Shown here one piece after another: positions 49,915 through 58,773 of a stretch of DNA of 64,000 nt. The notes below the pieces were generated by a model. The model was given only the letters and a program-made list of their open reading frames with translations. It was not told where the DNA came from and ran no database searches. A program made the position numbers and the translations under genes. The stretch's first letter is position 1; every line of letters begins with the position of its first letter. Source of the stretch: Pseudomonas sp. GOM7 (GTDB taxonomy: Bacteria; Pseudomonadota; Gammaproteobacteria; Pseudomonadales; Pseudomonadaceae); contig NZ_CP113519.1 of the NCBI RefSeq assembly GCF_026723825.1, positions 4,650,001 through 4,714,000 on the forward strand. The letters run 5' to 3'.

Positions 49915-50214
49915 TCAGGCGCGGGTATCGATCAGGGTGCCCAACGCCTCGTCGGCGGTCTTGACCACCTTGGAGTTGGCACGTACTTCGTTTTCGGCAA
50001 CACGTAGCGAGACCAGGCTTTCGGTCAAATCGGGGCTGGTCGGCTCGGCGCTCTGCCGGGTCGGATTGACCTGATTCTGCGCAGGGTTCGGGTTCGCCGG
50101 TTGGGTAGCGGGCAGGCTGTTGCCGGCAATTTCGGCGGCGGCTTGCTCAGCGCGGCGCTGACCGGACTGAATGCCACTGAGACCGGAACTGAATGCGCTG
50201 GAAGAAATTTCCAT
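49915..50214 (-). CDS. Small protein with flagellar rod/hook-like C-terminus (PA0505-type)
   Basis: 99 aa. The N-terminus MEISSSAFSSGLSGIQSGQR and the C-terminus SLVSLRVAENEVRANSKVVK followed by TADEALGTLIDTRA resemble the two ends of FlgC/FlgE-type axial proteins, which pair as a coiled coil; a Pro/Asn/Gln linker joins them. The usual structural middle is missing, so it is not a rod protein itself. It occupies the PA0505 position next to bioD. The role is unknown. Confidence 0.7.
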   Translation of the reverse strand: MEISSSAFSSGLSGIQSGQRRAEQAAAEIAGNSLPATQPANPNPAQNQVNPTRQSAEPTSPDLTESLVSLRVAENEVRANSKVVKTADEALGTLIDTRA

Positions 50215-50312
50215 ATGAACGCCCTCGCGGGGTTGGAAGCTGATGGACTGTATTGAAGCAGATACTGCCTAAAAAATGTACAGAGAAATGGCTATGCTCG
50301 CGTTACCGCTTA

Positions 50313-50999
50313 TTACGATAGCGACAGGCCATCAAGGTATAGGTGCTTGGCGACAGCCGCTGGCGTGGCCTGCTTCAGCCAGGGCACCTGCCCCAGACAG
50401 GGGGCTGGCAGGCGTTCGCCAAGAGTGGCGAGGTTGTCCGCGAGGCGCGAGGTATCGGCATCGACGATATTGGCCACCCAACCGGCCAGGTGCAGGCCGT
50501 CACGGGCAATGGCCTCGGCACTGAGCACAGCGTGGTTGATGCAGCCCAGGCGCACGCCCACCACCAGAATCACCGGCAGGTTCAATGCCACGGGTAGATC
50601 GGACAGGGTCTGCTGTCCGGCCAGCGGCACGCGCCAGCCACCCGCCCCTTCCACCAGGGTGAAGTCCGCGCCACGCTCCAGTATGGCCTCCACCGCCTTT
50701 TGCAGCGTGGCGACATCCAGCGTCACCCCCGCTTCGCGGGCGGCCAGGTGCGGGGCGATGGCAGGGGCGAAGGCCAGCGGGTTGACCTCCTCGTAGCGCA
50801 GCGGCAGCGAGCACTCACCGAGCAGTGCCAGGGCGTCGTCGTTGCGCAGGCCCTGCGCCGTCATCACGCAGCCGGAGGCCACCGGCTTGGCCGCCGCCGT
50901 ACTCAGGCCGCGCAGGCGCGCGGCATGCAGTAGGCCGGCGGCGATGGTGGTCTTGCCGATCTCGGTATCGGTGCCGGTGACGAAATAGGCATGGGGCAT
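50313..50999 (-). CDS. bioD: Dethiobiotin synthetase
   Basis: ATP-dependent ring closure of diaminopelargonate to dethiobiotin. 228 aa. VTGTDTEIGKTTIAAGLL (residues 6-23) is the P-loop, AAKPVASG the substrate lysine segment and LVEGAGGWRVPL the Walker-B-like region. It is the last gene of bioBFHCD, 31 bases after bioC. Earlier in-frame codons are ignored because the family starts at the beta-strand before the P-loop. Confidence 0.95.
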   Translation of the reverse strand: MPHAYFVTGTDTEIGKTTIAAGLLHAARLRGLSTAAAKPVASGCVMTAQGLRNDDALALLGECSLPLRYEEVNPLAFAPAIAPHLAAREAGVTLDVATLQKAVEAILERGADFTLVEGAGGWRVPLAGQQTLSDLPVALNLPVILVVGVRLGCINHAVLSAEAIARDGLHLAGWVANIVDADTSRLADNLATLGERLPAPCLGQVPWLKQATPAAVAKHLYLDGLSLS

Positions 51000-51030
51000 G
51001 GCAGGTTGTTTCTCCGTTGCGCAGGAGGGT

Positions 51031-51870
51031 TCAGAAGGGCTTGAGCAGGACGCCATAGACCACCTGGTAGGTGGCCGGCAGGCCGTCCGTCTCGCGATAA
51101 CGCTCGTAGGCCGACAGCAGCGCGGCGATACGGGCACGGCCGGTGAGGCCATCCGGGCGCCCGGGGTTGAGGTTGTGCGCGCCGATGTCCTTGAGCGAAC
51201 GGGTCAGGCTGCGCAGATCGGGAAAATGCAGGCGATGGGCCTGGCGTTGCAGGCTCAGCACCTGCAGCTCGCTGGCCGCGCACAGACGCTGGTAGTCCTC
51301 GAAGTGACGGAAACGGTTGACGTGGACGAAGCCATCGACCGCCTGCCAGCTATCACGCAGTTCCTGCAGGGTACCGACGCACAGGCTGGAAAAGGCCAGC
51401 ACGCCACCTGGCCGCAAGACCCGCGTGGCCTCCTGCAAAACCAGGGCGAAGTCGGCGCACCATTGCAGCGCCAGGCTGGAGAACAGCAGGTCGAGGCAGG
51501 CGTCCTGCAAGGGCAACGCCTCGGCATCGCCGACGATGAAGTGCGCAGCGCCACCCTGAGGTCTGGCGTGGCGCAACATGCCCTCGGCAATGTCCAGGGC
51601 CAGGCCCTCGGCGTTGAAGAGCGCGGCCAAGGCCCGGGTAAAATGCCCGGTGCCGCTGCCCAGATCCAGCCAACGCCTTGGCTGCATATCCGTCGGCAAG
51701 CGCGCCAGCAACTCGTCACCGACACTGCGCTGCAATTCGGCGACGGCATCATAGCTGGCCGCCGCACGGGAGAAGGACGCCGCTACCTGGCGTTTGTCCG
51801 GCAGCAGTCCGGGCTGTGCTTCCTGAGATTCAGGCAGCCGGTGCGCAGGGCGCACCCTACAGGTCACCAT
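51031..51870 (-). CDS. bioC: Malonyl-ACP O-methyltransferase BioC
   Basis: Methylates malonyl-ACP to disguise the start unit for pimelate synthesis. About 279 aa. RQVAASFSRAAASYD (about 27-41) is the family N-terminus proper and WLDLGSGTGHFTRAL (about 67-81) the SAM site. The preceding 25 residues (MVTCRVRPAHRLPESQEAQP...) are atypical and encoded by a repeat unit. ATG 51870 is six bases after GAGG; ATG 51873 is adjacent. It overlaps the bioH stop. Confidence 0.92.
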   Translation of the reverse strand: MVTCRVRPAHRLPESQEAQPGLLPDKRQVAASFSRAAASYDAVAELQRSVGDELLARLPTDMQPRRWLDLGSGTGHFTRALAALFNAEGLALDIAEGMLRHARPQGGAAHFIVGDAEALPLQDACLDLLFSSLALQWCADFALVLQEATRVLRPGGVLAFSSLCVGTLQELRDSWQAVDGFVHVNRFRHFEDYQRLCAASELQVLSLQRQAHRLHFPDLRSLTRSLKDIGAHNLNPGRPDGLTGRARIAALLSAYERYRETDGLPATYQVVYGVLLKPF

Positions 51871-52585
51871 CATGGGCCTCGCAGATGAAGTCGAGCATCA
51901 GTGCGGCCAGGCTGGCTGGCTGCTCCAGCACGAAGCCATGGCTGCACCCCTCCAGCACGTCCACTTCGCCTGCCGGCAGCAGCGCCAGCAAGGCTTCGCC
52001 GGCCGCCGCCGGCACCAGGGCGTCCTGCTCGGCCAGCAGATGCAGTTGCGGCCCGGCATAGCTCGCCAGGGCGTTGCGGTTGTCCAGGCGGGCCAGCACC
52101 TCGAGCCCGGCGAGCAGGTGCTCGTCAGCGTTCGTCTGCAGGTGAGCCTGCAGTTGTCGTGACAGGCCGCGTGCATCGGCAGCGCCCTGGGCGCAGAGCA
52201 GGGCGAAGCGCTTGAGGGTGGCGGCTGGAGTGGCCTCGCAGCCGGCATGGAAGGCGGCATAGGTGTCAGCAGGCATTGCACTGAGCCAATCCTCGCGCGC
52301 GACGAAGCAGGCATTGCTGGCCAGGCTGATCAGCCCACGACAGCGCGCGCCACGGCGCGCCGCCAAAGCGCTGGCCAGCATGCCGCCCAGCGACCAACCG
52401 GCCAGCCAGCAATCGCTGGGCAGCCGCGCCTCCAGCTCGTCGAGCCAGGCGTTGGGGTCTGCCGTGGTCAGCCTTGGCAATGGCGCAATCTCTGCCTGCA
52501 GGGTATCGCCCAGGGCTTGGGCCAGAGGTTGCAGCAGCGCACCGTCCAGCCCCCAGCCTGGCAACAGGATCAGCCGCTCAGTCAT
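51857..52585 (-). CDS. bioH: Pimeloyl-ACP methyl ester carboxylesterase BioH
   Basis: Serine hydrolase that removes the methyl disguise from pimeloyl-ACP methyl ester. 242 aa. LILLPGWGLDGALL (oxyanion loop), GWSLGGMLASALAA (nucleophile Ser near residue 67), and CSHGFVLEQP (His near 215) give the catalytic set. It overlaps bioF by eight bases and bioC by about 14. Confidence 0.94.
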   Translation of the reverse strand: MTERLILLPGWGLDGALLQPLAQALGDTLQAEIAPLPRLTTADPNAWLDELEARLPSDCWLAGWSLGGMLASALAARRGARCRGLISLASNACFVAREDWLSAMPADTYAAFHAGCEATPAATLKRFALLCAQGAADARGLSRQLQAHLQTNADEHLLAGLEVLARLDNRNALASYAGPQLHLLAEQDALVPAAAGEALLALLPAGEVDVLEGCSHGFVLEQPASLAALMLDFICEAHDGDL

Positions 52586-53747
52586 CGGGGCTCACCAGCG
52601 GCCAGCACTCGGACAAAGCCTCCAGCAGGCGTTCGAGCTGCGCCTCGCTGTGCGCGGCGGACAGCGTGACGCGCAACCGCGCGCTGCCTGCCGGCACCGT
52701 CGGCGGGCGAATGGCGCCCACCAGCAGACCGCGTTCCTTGAGCAGAGCGGAAAGCTTCAGCGCACGGGCACTGTCGCCCACCAGAATCGGCTGGATCGGC
52801 GTAGGACTCTCCATCAGGTGCAGACCGATCTCGGCAGCCCCCTGGCGGAAGCGGGAGATCAGCCGGTTCAGATGCTCCCGACGCCAGTGCTCGCTGCGCA
52901 GCAGCTCCAGGCTCTTCAGGGTGGCGCAGGCCACGGCGGGTGGTTGGCTGGTGGTGTAGATATAGGGCCGGGCGAACTGGATCAGGGTTTCGATCAGTTC
53001 CTCGCTGCCGGCGACGAACGCCCCGGCCGTGCCGAAGGCCTTGCCCAGGGTGCCGACCAGCACCTGCACGTCATCCTGGCCCAGACCGAAGTGCTCGACG
53101 ATGCCGCCACCGCTCCCCCCCAGCGGGCCGAAGCCATGGGCATCGTCCACCATCACCCAGGCCTGGCGGGCGCGTGCCTCAGCGCAGAGTGCCGGCAGAT
53201 CGGCCAGGTCGCCGTCCATGCTGAACACCCCATCGCTGACCACCAGGCAGTTGCCGCTGGCCTTGCGCAGACGACTGGCCAGGCTGACCGCATCGTTGTG
53301 CAGATAACGGGAGAAGCGCGCGCCGGACAACAAGCCGGCGTCGAGCAACGAGGCGTGGTTGAGGCGATCCTCCAGCACGCTGTCGCCCTGCCCCACCAGC
53401 GCGGTGACGGCAGCCAGGTTGGCCATGTAGCCGGTGGAGAACAGCAACGCGCGGGAACGGCCAGTGAATTCGGCCAGCGCCTCTTCCAGCTCGTGATGTG
53501 GTGTGCTGTGGCCGATCACCAGATGCGAGGCACCGCCGCCGACGCCCCATTTCTGCGCCCCCTGTTGCAGCGCGCGTATGACGTCCGGGTGATTGGCCAG
53601 GCCTAGATAGTCATTGGAACAGAAGGCCAGCAGTTGCTTGCCATCGGCATGCACCTGCGGCCCTTGCGGGCTCTGCAGCAGCGGGCGCTGGCGGAACAGA
53701 TCGGCGGCCTGGCGCTCTGCCAGGCGGGCGGATAAATCGAAAGGCAT
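52578..53747 (-). CDS. bioF: 8-amino-7-oxononanoate synthase
   Basis: PLP enzyme condensing pimeloyl-ACP (or CoA) with alanine. 389 aa. FCSNDYLGLANHP, GGGASHLVIGH, VDDAHGFGPLG (PLP Asp) and VGTLGKAFGTAGAFVAG (PLP Lys near residue 230) are intact. ATG 53747 has GGAG seven bases upstream; earlier codons come from an AAGC-type repeat in the bioB-bioF gap. Confidence 0.96.
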   Translation of the reverse strand: MPFDLSARLAERQAADLFRQRPLLQSPQGPQVHADGKQLLAFCSNDYLGLANHPDVIRALQQGAQKWGVGGGASHLVIGHSTPHHELEEALAEFTGRSRALLFSTGYMANLAAVTALVGQGDSVLEDRLNHASLLDAGLLSGARFSRYLHNDAVSLASRLRKASGNCLVVSDGVFSMDGDLADLPALCAEARARQAWVMVDDAHGFGPLGGSGGGIVEHFGLGQDDVQVLVGTLGKAFGTAGAFVAGSEELIETLIQFARPYIYTTSQPPAVACATLKSLELLRSEHWRREHLNRLISRFRQGAAEIGLHLMESPTPIQPILVGDSARALKLSALLKERGLLVGAIRPPTVPAGSARLRVTLSAAHSEAQLERLLEALSECWPLVSPDD

Positions 53748-53751
53748 TACA

Positions 53752-53815
53752 AAGCTCCAAGCGGCAAGCCACAAGCTTCAAGAGGCAAGCAAGCGACACT
53801 TGCGGCTCATGGCGG
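53752..53815. repeat. AAGCTTGAAGC-type repeat between bioB and bioF
   Basis: Contains agcggcaagccacaagcttc and aagaggcaagcaagc, of the same type as the sequence flanking the queG stop (7280-7390). It lies inside the bio operon without an evident terminator. Confidence 0.5.
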
Positions 53816-53821
53816 CCGTCG

Positions 53822-54871
53822 TCAGACGGCCGAGTAGAACAGCTTGGAGTCGCGCTGCTCGACCAGTGCCTGCTCGATGGCCGCCTGGTGTACCTCATCA
53901 GCATGCTCCTCGCGTTCCTCCGGCTTGATGCCAAGACGTTTGAACAGAGCCATGTCCTTATCCGCCTGGGGGTTGCCAGTGGTCAGCAGCTTCTCGCCGT
54001 AGAAAATCGAGTTGGCGCCGGCCATGAAAGCCAGGGCCTGCATCTGCTCGTTCATCTGCTCGCGACCGGCGGACAGGCGCACGTGGGACTTCGGCATCAT
54101 GATGCGTGCCACGGCCAGGGTGCGGATGAAGTCGAAGGGGTCAACGTCCTTCTCCTCGGCCAGCGGCGTGCCCTTGACCTTGACCAGCATGTTGATCGGC
54201 ACGCTTTCCGGGTGCTCCGGCAGGTTGGCCAACTGGATCAACAGGCCGGCGCGGTCATCCAGCGACTCGCCCATGCCAAGGATGCCGCCGGAGCAGATCT
54301 TCATCCCCGCCTCGCGCACGTAGGCCAGAGTCTGCAGGCGCTCGCCATAGGTGCGGGTGGTGATGATGTTGCCGTAGAACTCCGGCGAGGTGTCGAGGTT
54401 GTGGTTGTAGTAGTCCAGGCCGGCGTCGGCCAGCGCCTGGGTCTGCTCCTGATCCAGGCGGCCGAGGGTCATGCAGGTTTCCAGGCCGAGCTTCTTCACG
54501 CCCTTGACCATCTCCAGCACGTAGGGCATGTCCTTGGCTGACGGATGCTTCCACGCCGCGCCCATGCAGAAGCGCGTGGAGCCGATGGCCTTGGCCTCGG
54601 CGGCCGCCTCCAGCACCTTCTGCACCTCCATCAGTTTTTCCTTGTCCAGGCCGGTGTTGTAGTGGCCGGACTGCGGGCAATACTTGCAATCTTCCGGGCA
54701 GGCGCCGGTCTTGATCGACAGCAGGGTGGAAACCTGCACGCGGTTGGGGTCGAAGTGCTCACGATGCACGCTCTGCGCCTGGAACAGCAGGTCGTTGAAG
54801 GGTTGCTCGAACAGCGCACGCACTTCGGCGAGCGTCCAGTCGTGACGGGTGGGGGTGGCGGTTGCGCTCAT
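53822..54871 (-). CDS. bioB: Biotin synthase
   Basis: Radical SAM enzyme inserting sulfur into dethiobiotin. 349 aa. The radical SAM cysteines are in KTGACPEDCKYCPQSGHY (CxxxCxxC, about 55-62). STRFCMGAAWKHP, YYNHNLDTSPEFYG and the RLSAGREQM arginine for the [2Fe-2S] site are present. ATG 54871 has GAGGGA eight bases upstream. First gene of the bio operon, behind a promoter overlapped by a BirA-type operator. Confidence 0.97.
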   Translation of the reverse strand: MSATATPTRHDWTLAEVRALFEQPFNDLLFQAQSVHREHFDPNRVQVSTLLSIKTGACPEDCKYCPQSGHYNTGLDKEKLMEVQKVLEAAAEAKAIGSTRFCMGAAWKHPSAKDMPYVLEMVKGVKKLGLETCMTLGRLDQEQTQALADAGLDYYNHNLDTSPEFYGNIITTRTYGERLQTLAYVREAGMKICSGGILGMGESLDDRAGLLIQLANLPEHPESVPINMLVKVKGTPLAEEKDVDPFDFIRTLAVARIMMPKSHVRLSAGREQMNEQMQALAFMAGANSIFYGEKLLTTGNPQADKDMALFKRLGIKPEEREEHADEVHQAAIEQALVEQRDSKLFYSAV

Positions 54872-54938
54872 CAGCGAAGTCCCTCGACGCTTGCTTGCGT
54901 CTGTTGTCGGGCCCATGGGGGGCATTCAGGCTGAGGCC

Positions 54939-54990
54939 ATCATAGAAAGCCTTGGAACGCTGTCAACCACCAAAAAGACACTGGTTTACA
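54939..54990 (-). promoter_or_regulatory. bioB promoter with BirA-type biotin operator
   Basis: Leftward TTGACA (54966-54961), 16 bases, TATGAT (54944-54939). TGTCAACC (54961-54968), 14 bases, GGTTTACA (54983-54990) is the long dyad recognised by bifunctional BirA (TGTAAACC-N14-16-GGTTTACA) with one mismatch. The operator covers the -35, so biotin-loaded BirA would shut off bioBFHCD. Confidence 0.82.
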
Positions 54991-55065
54991 TATGAGCAAA
55001 AAATAGCCACAGAACTTCCCTGATGGCCCAAGGCCCAATGATCAACGCAGAACAGGAAGCACGAC

Positions 55066-55359
55066 ATGCAGGTAGAAGGTTTCTTCGAGGGACTGGGCGA
55101 GGCGCTCGGCCGGGTCATCCGCTTCGTCGTCGACATGCTCTCCGGCGCGCTGAGCGCCGTGGCCGATGCCATCGACGACTTCCTCCATGGTCTGGCCAAC
55201 GCCATCGGCATGGACAGTTCGATCTTCAGCATCCTCCTGCTGATCATCGGCCTCTTGTTTCTCTACAACGGCGTGCGCGCCCTGCTCAGGCGCTCCATCA
55301 TCGGCGGGGTGATCTGGCTGCTGCTGGGGCTGATGGTGATGGGCTGGCTGATTCGCTGA
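55066..55359 (+). CDS. Small conserved membrane protein
   Basis: 97 aa, unrecognised. An amphipathic N-terminal half (MQVEGFFEGLGEALGRVIRF VVDM...) is followed by two membrane helices (about 52-68 and 78-96) with LLLIIGLLFLYNG between short charged loops. GGAAG precedes the ATG. It lies between bioB (divergent) and comF, 42 bases before the comF start, so the two may be co-transcribed. Confidence 0.7.
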   Translation: MQVEGFFEGLGEALGRVIRFVVDMLSGALSAVADAIDDFLHGLANAIGMDSSIFSILLLIIGLLFLYNGVRALLRRSIIGGVIWLLLGLMVMGWLIR

Positions 55360-55401
55360 TGTGCGACTAGGCTGAGGGCTTCGCCTCAGGGAGGAGCGAG
55401 C

Positions 55402-56139
55402 ATGGCCCCGCTGCGACTTTTCCCCCTGCAACGCCCCGCCTGGCTGGCGCCGCGCCGTCATTGCCAGCTCTGCGACGAAACCACCGATCATCCGCGCCAT
55501 GACATCTGCACGGCCTGCGAGGCCGAGCTGCCCTGGCTTGGCAGCCACTGCCAGATCTGCGCGCTGCCATTGCCCGCTCAGGGCATGATCTGCGGCGCCT
55601 GCCAGAAGAAGCCACCCGCCTTCGCCCGTGTCGAGGCGCCCTGGCGCTACGCCTTCCCGGTGGACAACCTGATCACCCGCTTCAAGCATCAGGGGCAATG
55701 GCCCTTCGGCCGTCTGCTCGGCGAGCTGCTGGCCGAACACCTGCAGCATGCCTACGACGAGGGCCTGCCACGCCCACAGGCGCTACTGGCCGTGCCCTTG
55801 GCGCGCAGACGTGAACGCCAGCGCGGTTTCAACCAGGCGCGCATGCTCGCCGATTGGCTGAGCCGCGCCTTGCAGATTCCCGCGTCCGACGACTGGCTGG
55901 TGCGCACGCAGGACACACCCGCCCAGCAGGGCCTGGACGCCGCCACGCGCAAGCGCAACCTGCGCCAGGCCTTCCAGGTGGTCGACGCCGCGAAGATCGC
56001 AGGGCAACATCTGGCTCTGGTCGACGATGTGCTGACCACCGGCACCACGGCCAATACCCTCGCCCGCCTGCTGCTGCGCGCAGGTGCCGAGCGCGTGGAT
56101 GTCTACTGCCTGGCGCGCACGCCGCCACCCGGAGACTGA
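55402..56139 (+). CDS. comF: ComF-family phosphoribosyltransferase-like protein
   Basis: 245 aa. The N-terminus has a double zinc-finger (CQLCDE, CTACEAE, CQICALP, CGACQ; about 21-68). The C-terminal PRTase domain has LVDDVLTTGTTANTL (PRPP-binding loop, about 206-220) and ARRRERQRGFNQA. In competent bacteria ComF assists uptake of transforming DNA; in Pseudomonas the role is not established (PA0489 equivalent). GGAGGAG lies upstream of the ATG. Confidence 0.9.
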   Translation: MAPLRLFPLQRPAWLAPRRHCQLCDETTDHPRHDICTACEAELPWLGSHCQICALPLPAQGMICGACQKKPPAFARVEAPWRYAFPVDNLITRFKHQGQWPFGRLLGELLAEHLQHAYDEGLPRPQALLAVPLARRRERQRGFNQARMLADWLSRALQIPASDDWLVRTQDTPAQQGLDAATRKRNLRQAFQVVDAAKIAGQHLALVDDVLTTGTTANTLARLLLRAGAERVDVYCLARTPPPGD

Positions 56140-56194
56140 ACGAGCGCCAGCGATTGGGTATGCTTGTCGCCCACGCTTGCCGACTCCATCCGCC

Positions 56195-56959
56195 ATGCCG
56201 CAGCTCGACCCTCTCGCGCAGATGCTCAACCGCCGCCCGCAGCGCCTGGCCCTGCTGGAACAGATCGCCAAGCAGGGCTCGATCACCCGCGCCGCCAAGG
56301 CCGCCGGGCTGAGCTACAAGGCCGCCTGGGACGCCATCGACGAGCTGAACAACCTGGCCGACCAGCCGCTGGTCAGCCGCAGCGTCGGCGGCAAGGGTGG
56401 CGGCGGCGCCAGCCTGACCCCGGCCGGTGCCCGCCTGCTGGCCCTGCACCAACGGCTGCAGGCCTTGCAAGCGCAATTGCTGCAGGCCGCCGAGGACGAT
56501 GCCGACCTGCAACTGCTGGGGCGTCTGATGCTGCGTACCAGTGCGCGCAACCAACTGGCCGGGCGGGTAAGCGGCATCGAGGCCCAAGGCCACAACCACC
56601 TCATCGACATCGAACTGCCTGGCGGCCTGAGCCTGCGCGCGCAGATCACCCGCGGCAGTACCGAGCGCCTGCAACTGGCGATCGGCAGTAGCGTGGTGGC
56701 CTTGATCAAGGCCGGCTGGCTGGAGCTGCAGCCTGTCTCGCCAGTTGTCCCGGATGCCGACAATTGCCTGGAGGGGCTGATCGAGCAGGTACTGCCGGCC
56801 AGCGACGGCCCCAGCGAAGTGCGCATCGCCCTGGCCAACGGCCAGACCCTCTGCGCCCTGGCCGGGGCCGAGCGCTTGCAGCGCCTGGGGCTGGCGGTCG
56901 GCACGGCGGTACGCGCGCAGTTCGCTGCCAGCCAGGTGCTGCTGGGTACGCAGTTGTAG
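56195..56959 (+). CDS. modE: Molybdate-responsive regulator ModE
   Basis: 254 aa. A LysR-like winged helix (LEQIAKQGSITRAAKAAGLS, then YKAAWDAIDELN; about 16-48) is followed by two Mop/TOBE units (about 115-180 and 188-252: SARNQLAGRVSGIEAQGHNH, SEVRIALANGQTLCALAG) that bind molybdate. No modABC genes are adjacent. ATG 56195 gives the family N-terminus; the frame is open further upstream into comF. A repeat pair follows the stop. Confidence 0.9.
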   Translation: MPQLDPLAQMLNRRPQRLALLEQIAKQGSITRAAKAAGLSYKAAWDAIDELNNLADQPLVSRSVGGKGGGGASLTPAGARLLALHQRLQALQAQLLQAAEDDADLQLLGRLMLRTSARNQLAGRVSGIEAQGHNHLIDIELPGGLSLRAQITRGSTERLQLAIGSSVVALIKAGWLELQPVSPVVPDADNCLEGLIEQVLPASDGPSEVRIALANGQTLCALAGAERLQRLGLAVGTAVRAQFAASQVLLGTQL

Positions 56960-57002
56960 CCCGGATGCAATCCGGGAGTCGCCCCGGATTGCATCCGGGC
57001 TA
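56955..57002. repeat. Inverted repeat pair after modE
   Basis: Units at 56955-56975 and 56982-57002 face each other with a six-base spacer; the first overlaps the modE stop codon. A likely 3'-end stabiliser or weak terminator. Confidence 0.65.
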
Positions 57003-57094
57003 CGGGCTGCGCTAGGTGGCGTGAATTTTCCGCGAAGCGAACCCGCGCCCCTGACAAGCCGCTAGACTGTGCAGCCATGCCCAAGGAGCCCGCC

Positions 57095-58069
57095 ATGAGC
57101 CATCCCTTCGCCACCCTCACCCCGGATCTGGTGCTCGATGCCGTGGAGAGCCTCGGCTATCTGAGCGATGCCCGCGTGCTGGCACTGAACAGCTACGAAA
57201 ACCGCGTCTATCAGGTGGGTATCGAAGGGGAAACGCCACTGATCGCCAAGTTCTACCGCCCGGATCGCTGGAGCGATGCGGCCATACGCGAAGAGCATGC
57301 CTTCAGCCTGGAGCTGGCCGAGCACGAAGTGCCGGTGGTGGCGCCCCTGGTGCGCGATGGAGAGACGCTGTTCGAGCATGGCGGCTTCCGTTTCGCCCTG
57401 TTCCCGCGCCGCGGCGGGCGCGCGCCCGAGCCGGGTAACCTGGATCAGTTGTATCGCCTCGGCCAACTGCTCGGGCGCATGCATGCCATTGGCGCCAGCC
57501 GCCCCTTCGTCCATCGCGAAACCCTGGGTGTGGACAACTTCGGTCACGCCGCCCTGGCCTCGCTGCTCGAGGGCAGTTTCGTGCCCAAGAGCCTGCTGCC
57601 AGCCTATTCCTCGGTGGCCCGCGACCTGCTGGCGCGCCTCGACCAGCTCTTCACCAGCGTGCGTTACCAGCCCATTCGCCTGCACGGTGACTGCCACCCC
57701 GGCAACCTGCTGCACCGCGACGACGCCTTTCACATGGTCGACCTCGACGACTGCCGCATGGGCCCGGCGGTACAGGACTTGTGGATGATGCTGGCAGGCG
57801 AGCGCCATGAACGCCTCGGTCAGCTCGCCGAACTGGTGGACGGTTATCAGGAGTTCCACGATTTCGCCGCGCGCGAGCTGCCGCTGATCGAAGGCCTGCG
57901 TGCGCTGCGCCTGATGCATCATAGCGCCTGGATCGCCAAGCGCTGGGACGACCCGGCCTTCCCCCTGGCCTTCCCCTGGTTCGCGGGCGAACGTTACTGG
58001 GGCGACCAGATCCTCGCCTTGCGCGAGCAGTTGGCAGCGCTGGATGAGGAGCCGCTGCGCCTGTTCTAG
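57095..58069 (+). CDS. srkA: Stress response kinase SrkA (YihE)
   Basis: Serine/threonine kinase of the aminoglycoside-phosphotransferase fold that protects cells under envelope stress. 324 aa. LNSYENRVYQVGIEGETPLI AKFY (N-lobe), RLHGDCHPGNLLH (catalytic Asp/Asn loop, about residues 197-209) and HMVDLDDCRMGPAVQDLW (metal-binding Asp) are intact. ATG 57095 was chosen over 57077 because AAGGAG sits six bases before it. Confidence 0.93.
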   Translation: MSHPFATLTPDLVLDAVESLGYLSDARVLALNSYENRVYQVGIEGETPLIAKFYRPDRWSDAAIREEHAFSLELAEHEVPVVAPLVRDGETLFEHGGFRFALFPRRGGRAPEPGNLDQLYRLGQLLGRMHAIGASRPFVHRETLGVDNFGHAALASLLEGSFVPKSLLPAYSSVARDLLARLDQLFTSVRYQPIRLHGDCHPGNLLHRDDAFHMVDLDDCRMGPAVQDLWMMLAGERHERLGQLAELVDGYQEFHDFAARELPLIEGLRALRLMHHSAWIAKRWDDPAFPLAFPWFAGERYWGDQILALREQLAALDEEPLRLF

Positions 58070-58773
58070 AGCGACATGGCGTGCTGTCGGCGCCGCCGGC
58101 TGACAAGCTGACGCTCCAGCTCGACGAGGCTGTCGATGCCCTGGCGCCGCGCCTTGCTGAACAGCATCAGGGCCAGTTCGGCGGTGACCAGTGCATCGGC
58201 GCTGGCATGGTGACGCTGCTGCACCTGCAAGCCGAAGGCATCGACCCAGGCGTCCAGGCCGCGTAGCTGCGACGCGCTGTCGGGGCACAGCAGCGGGGCG
58301 ATCTCGGCCACGTCGAAGAAATGATGCTGCAGGCGATAGTCCAGGCTCTGCTTGAGGGCCCGGGCCAGCATGCGCTGATCGAACCCGGCGTGAAATGCCA
58401 GCAGCGGGCTGTCGTCGACGAACTCCATGAACTCCAGCAGCGCCTGCGCCGGATCGACGCCACGTGCCACCTCGCTGGGGGCGATACCATGGATCAGGGT
58501 ACTGACGCTGGCCTGGTGGTTCGGCCGGCACAGGGTGCACTCGAATTGCTCGGCGAAGTCGATGGCGCCGTTGTCGATCACCACCGCGCCGATGGCCAGC
58601 ACCAGGTCGCGGCGCAGGTTCAGACCGGTGGTTTCCAGATCGAGGACGACGAAGCGCTGCTGGTGCAGCGGGCGCTCGTCCAGCGGCACCGGTAGCGCCA
58701 GGGCCTGGCGACGCTCCAGTTGCTGCTGGGTCAGGGCCGGGCCACGGCCACTGAACCAGGTGAACCTGCTCAT
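58066..58773 (-). CDS. DnaQ-like 3'-5' exonuclease
   Basis: 235 aa. VVLDLETTGLNLRRDLVLAI (ExoI with D and E, about residues 47-66), LLAFHAGFDQRML (ExoII) and RHHASADALVTAELAL (ExoIII with His and Asp) form a DEDDh exonuclease like the epsilon subunit of polymerase III. It is shorter and lacks a polymerase-binding tail I recognise. It overlaps the upstream CNMP/CBS/DUF294 gene by ATGA, so the pair is translationally coupled. This pair is commonly found together near acetate genes in pseudomonads. Convergent with srkA, overlapping four bases. Confidence 0.9.
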   Translation of the reverse strand: MSRFTWFSGRGPALTQQQLERRQALALPVPLDERPLHQQRFVVLDLETTGLNLRRDLVLAIGAVVIDNGAIDFAEQFECTLCRPNHQASVSTLIHGIAPSEVARGVDPAQALLEFMEFVDDSPLLAFHAGFDQRMLARALKQSLDYRLQHHFFDVAEIAPLLCPDSASQLRGLDAWVDAFGLQVQQRHHASADALVTAELALMLFSKARRQGIDSLVELERQLVSRRRRQHAMSL

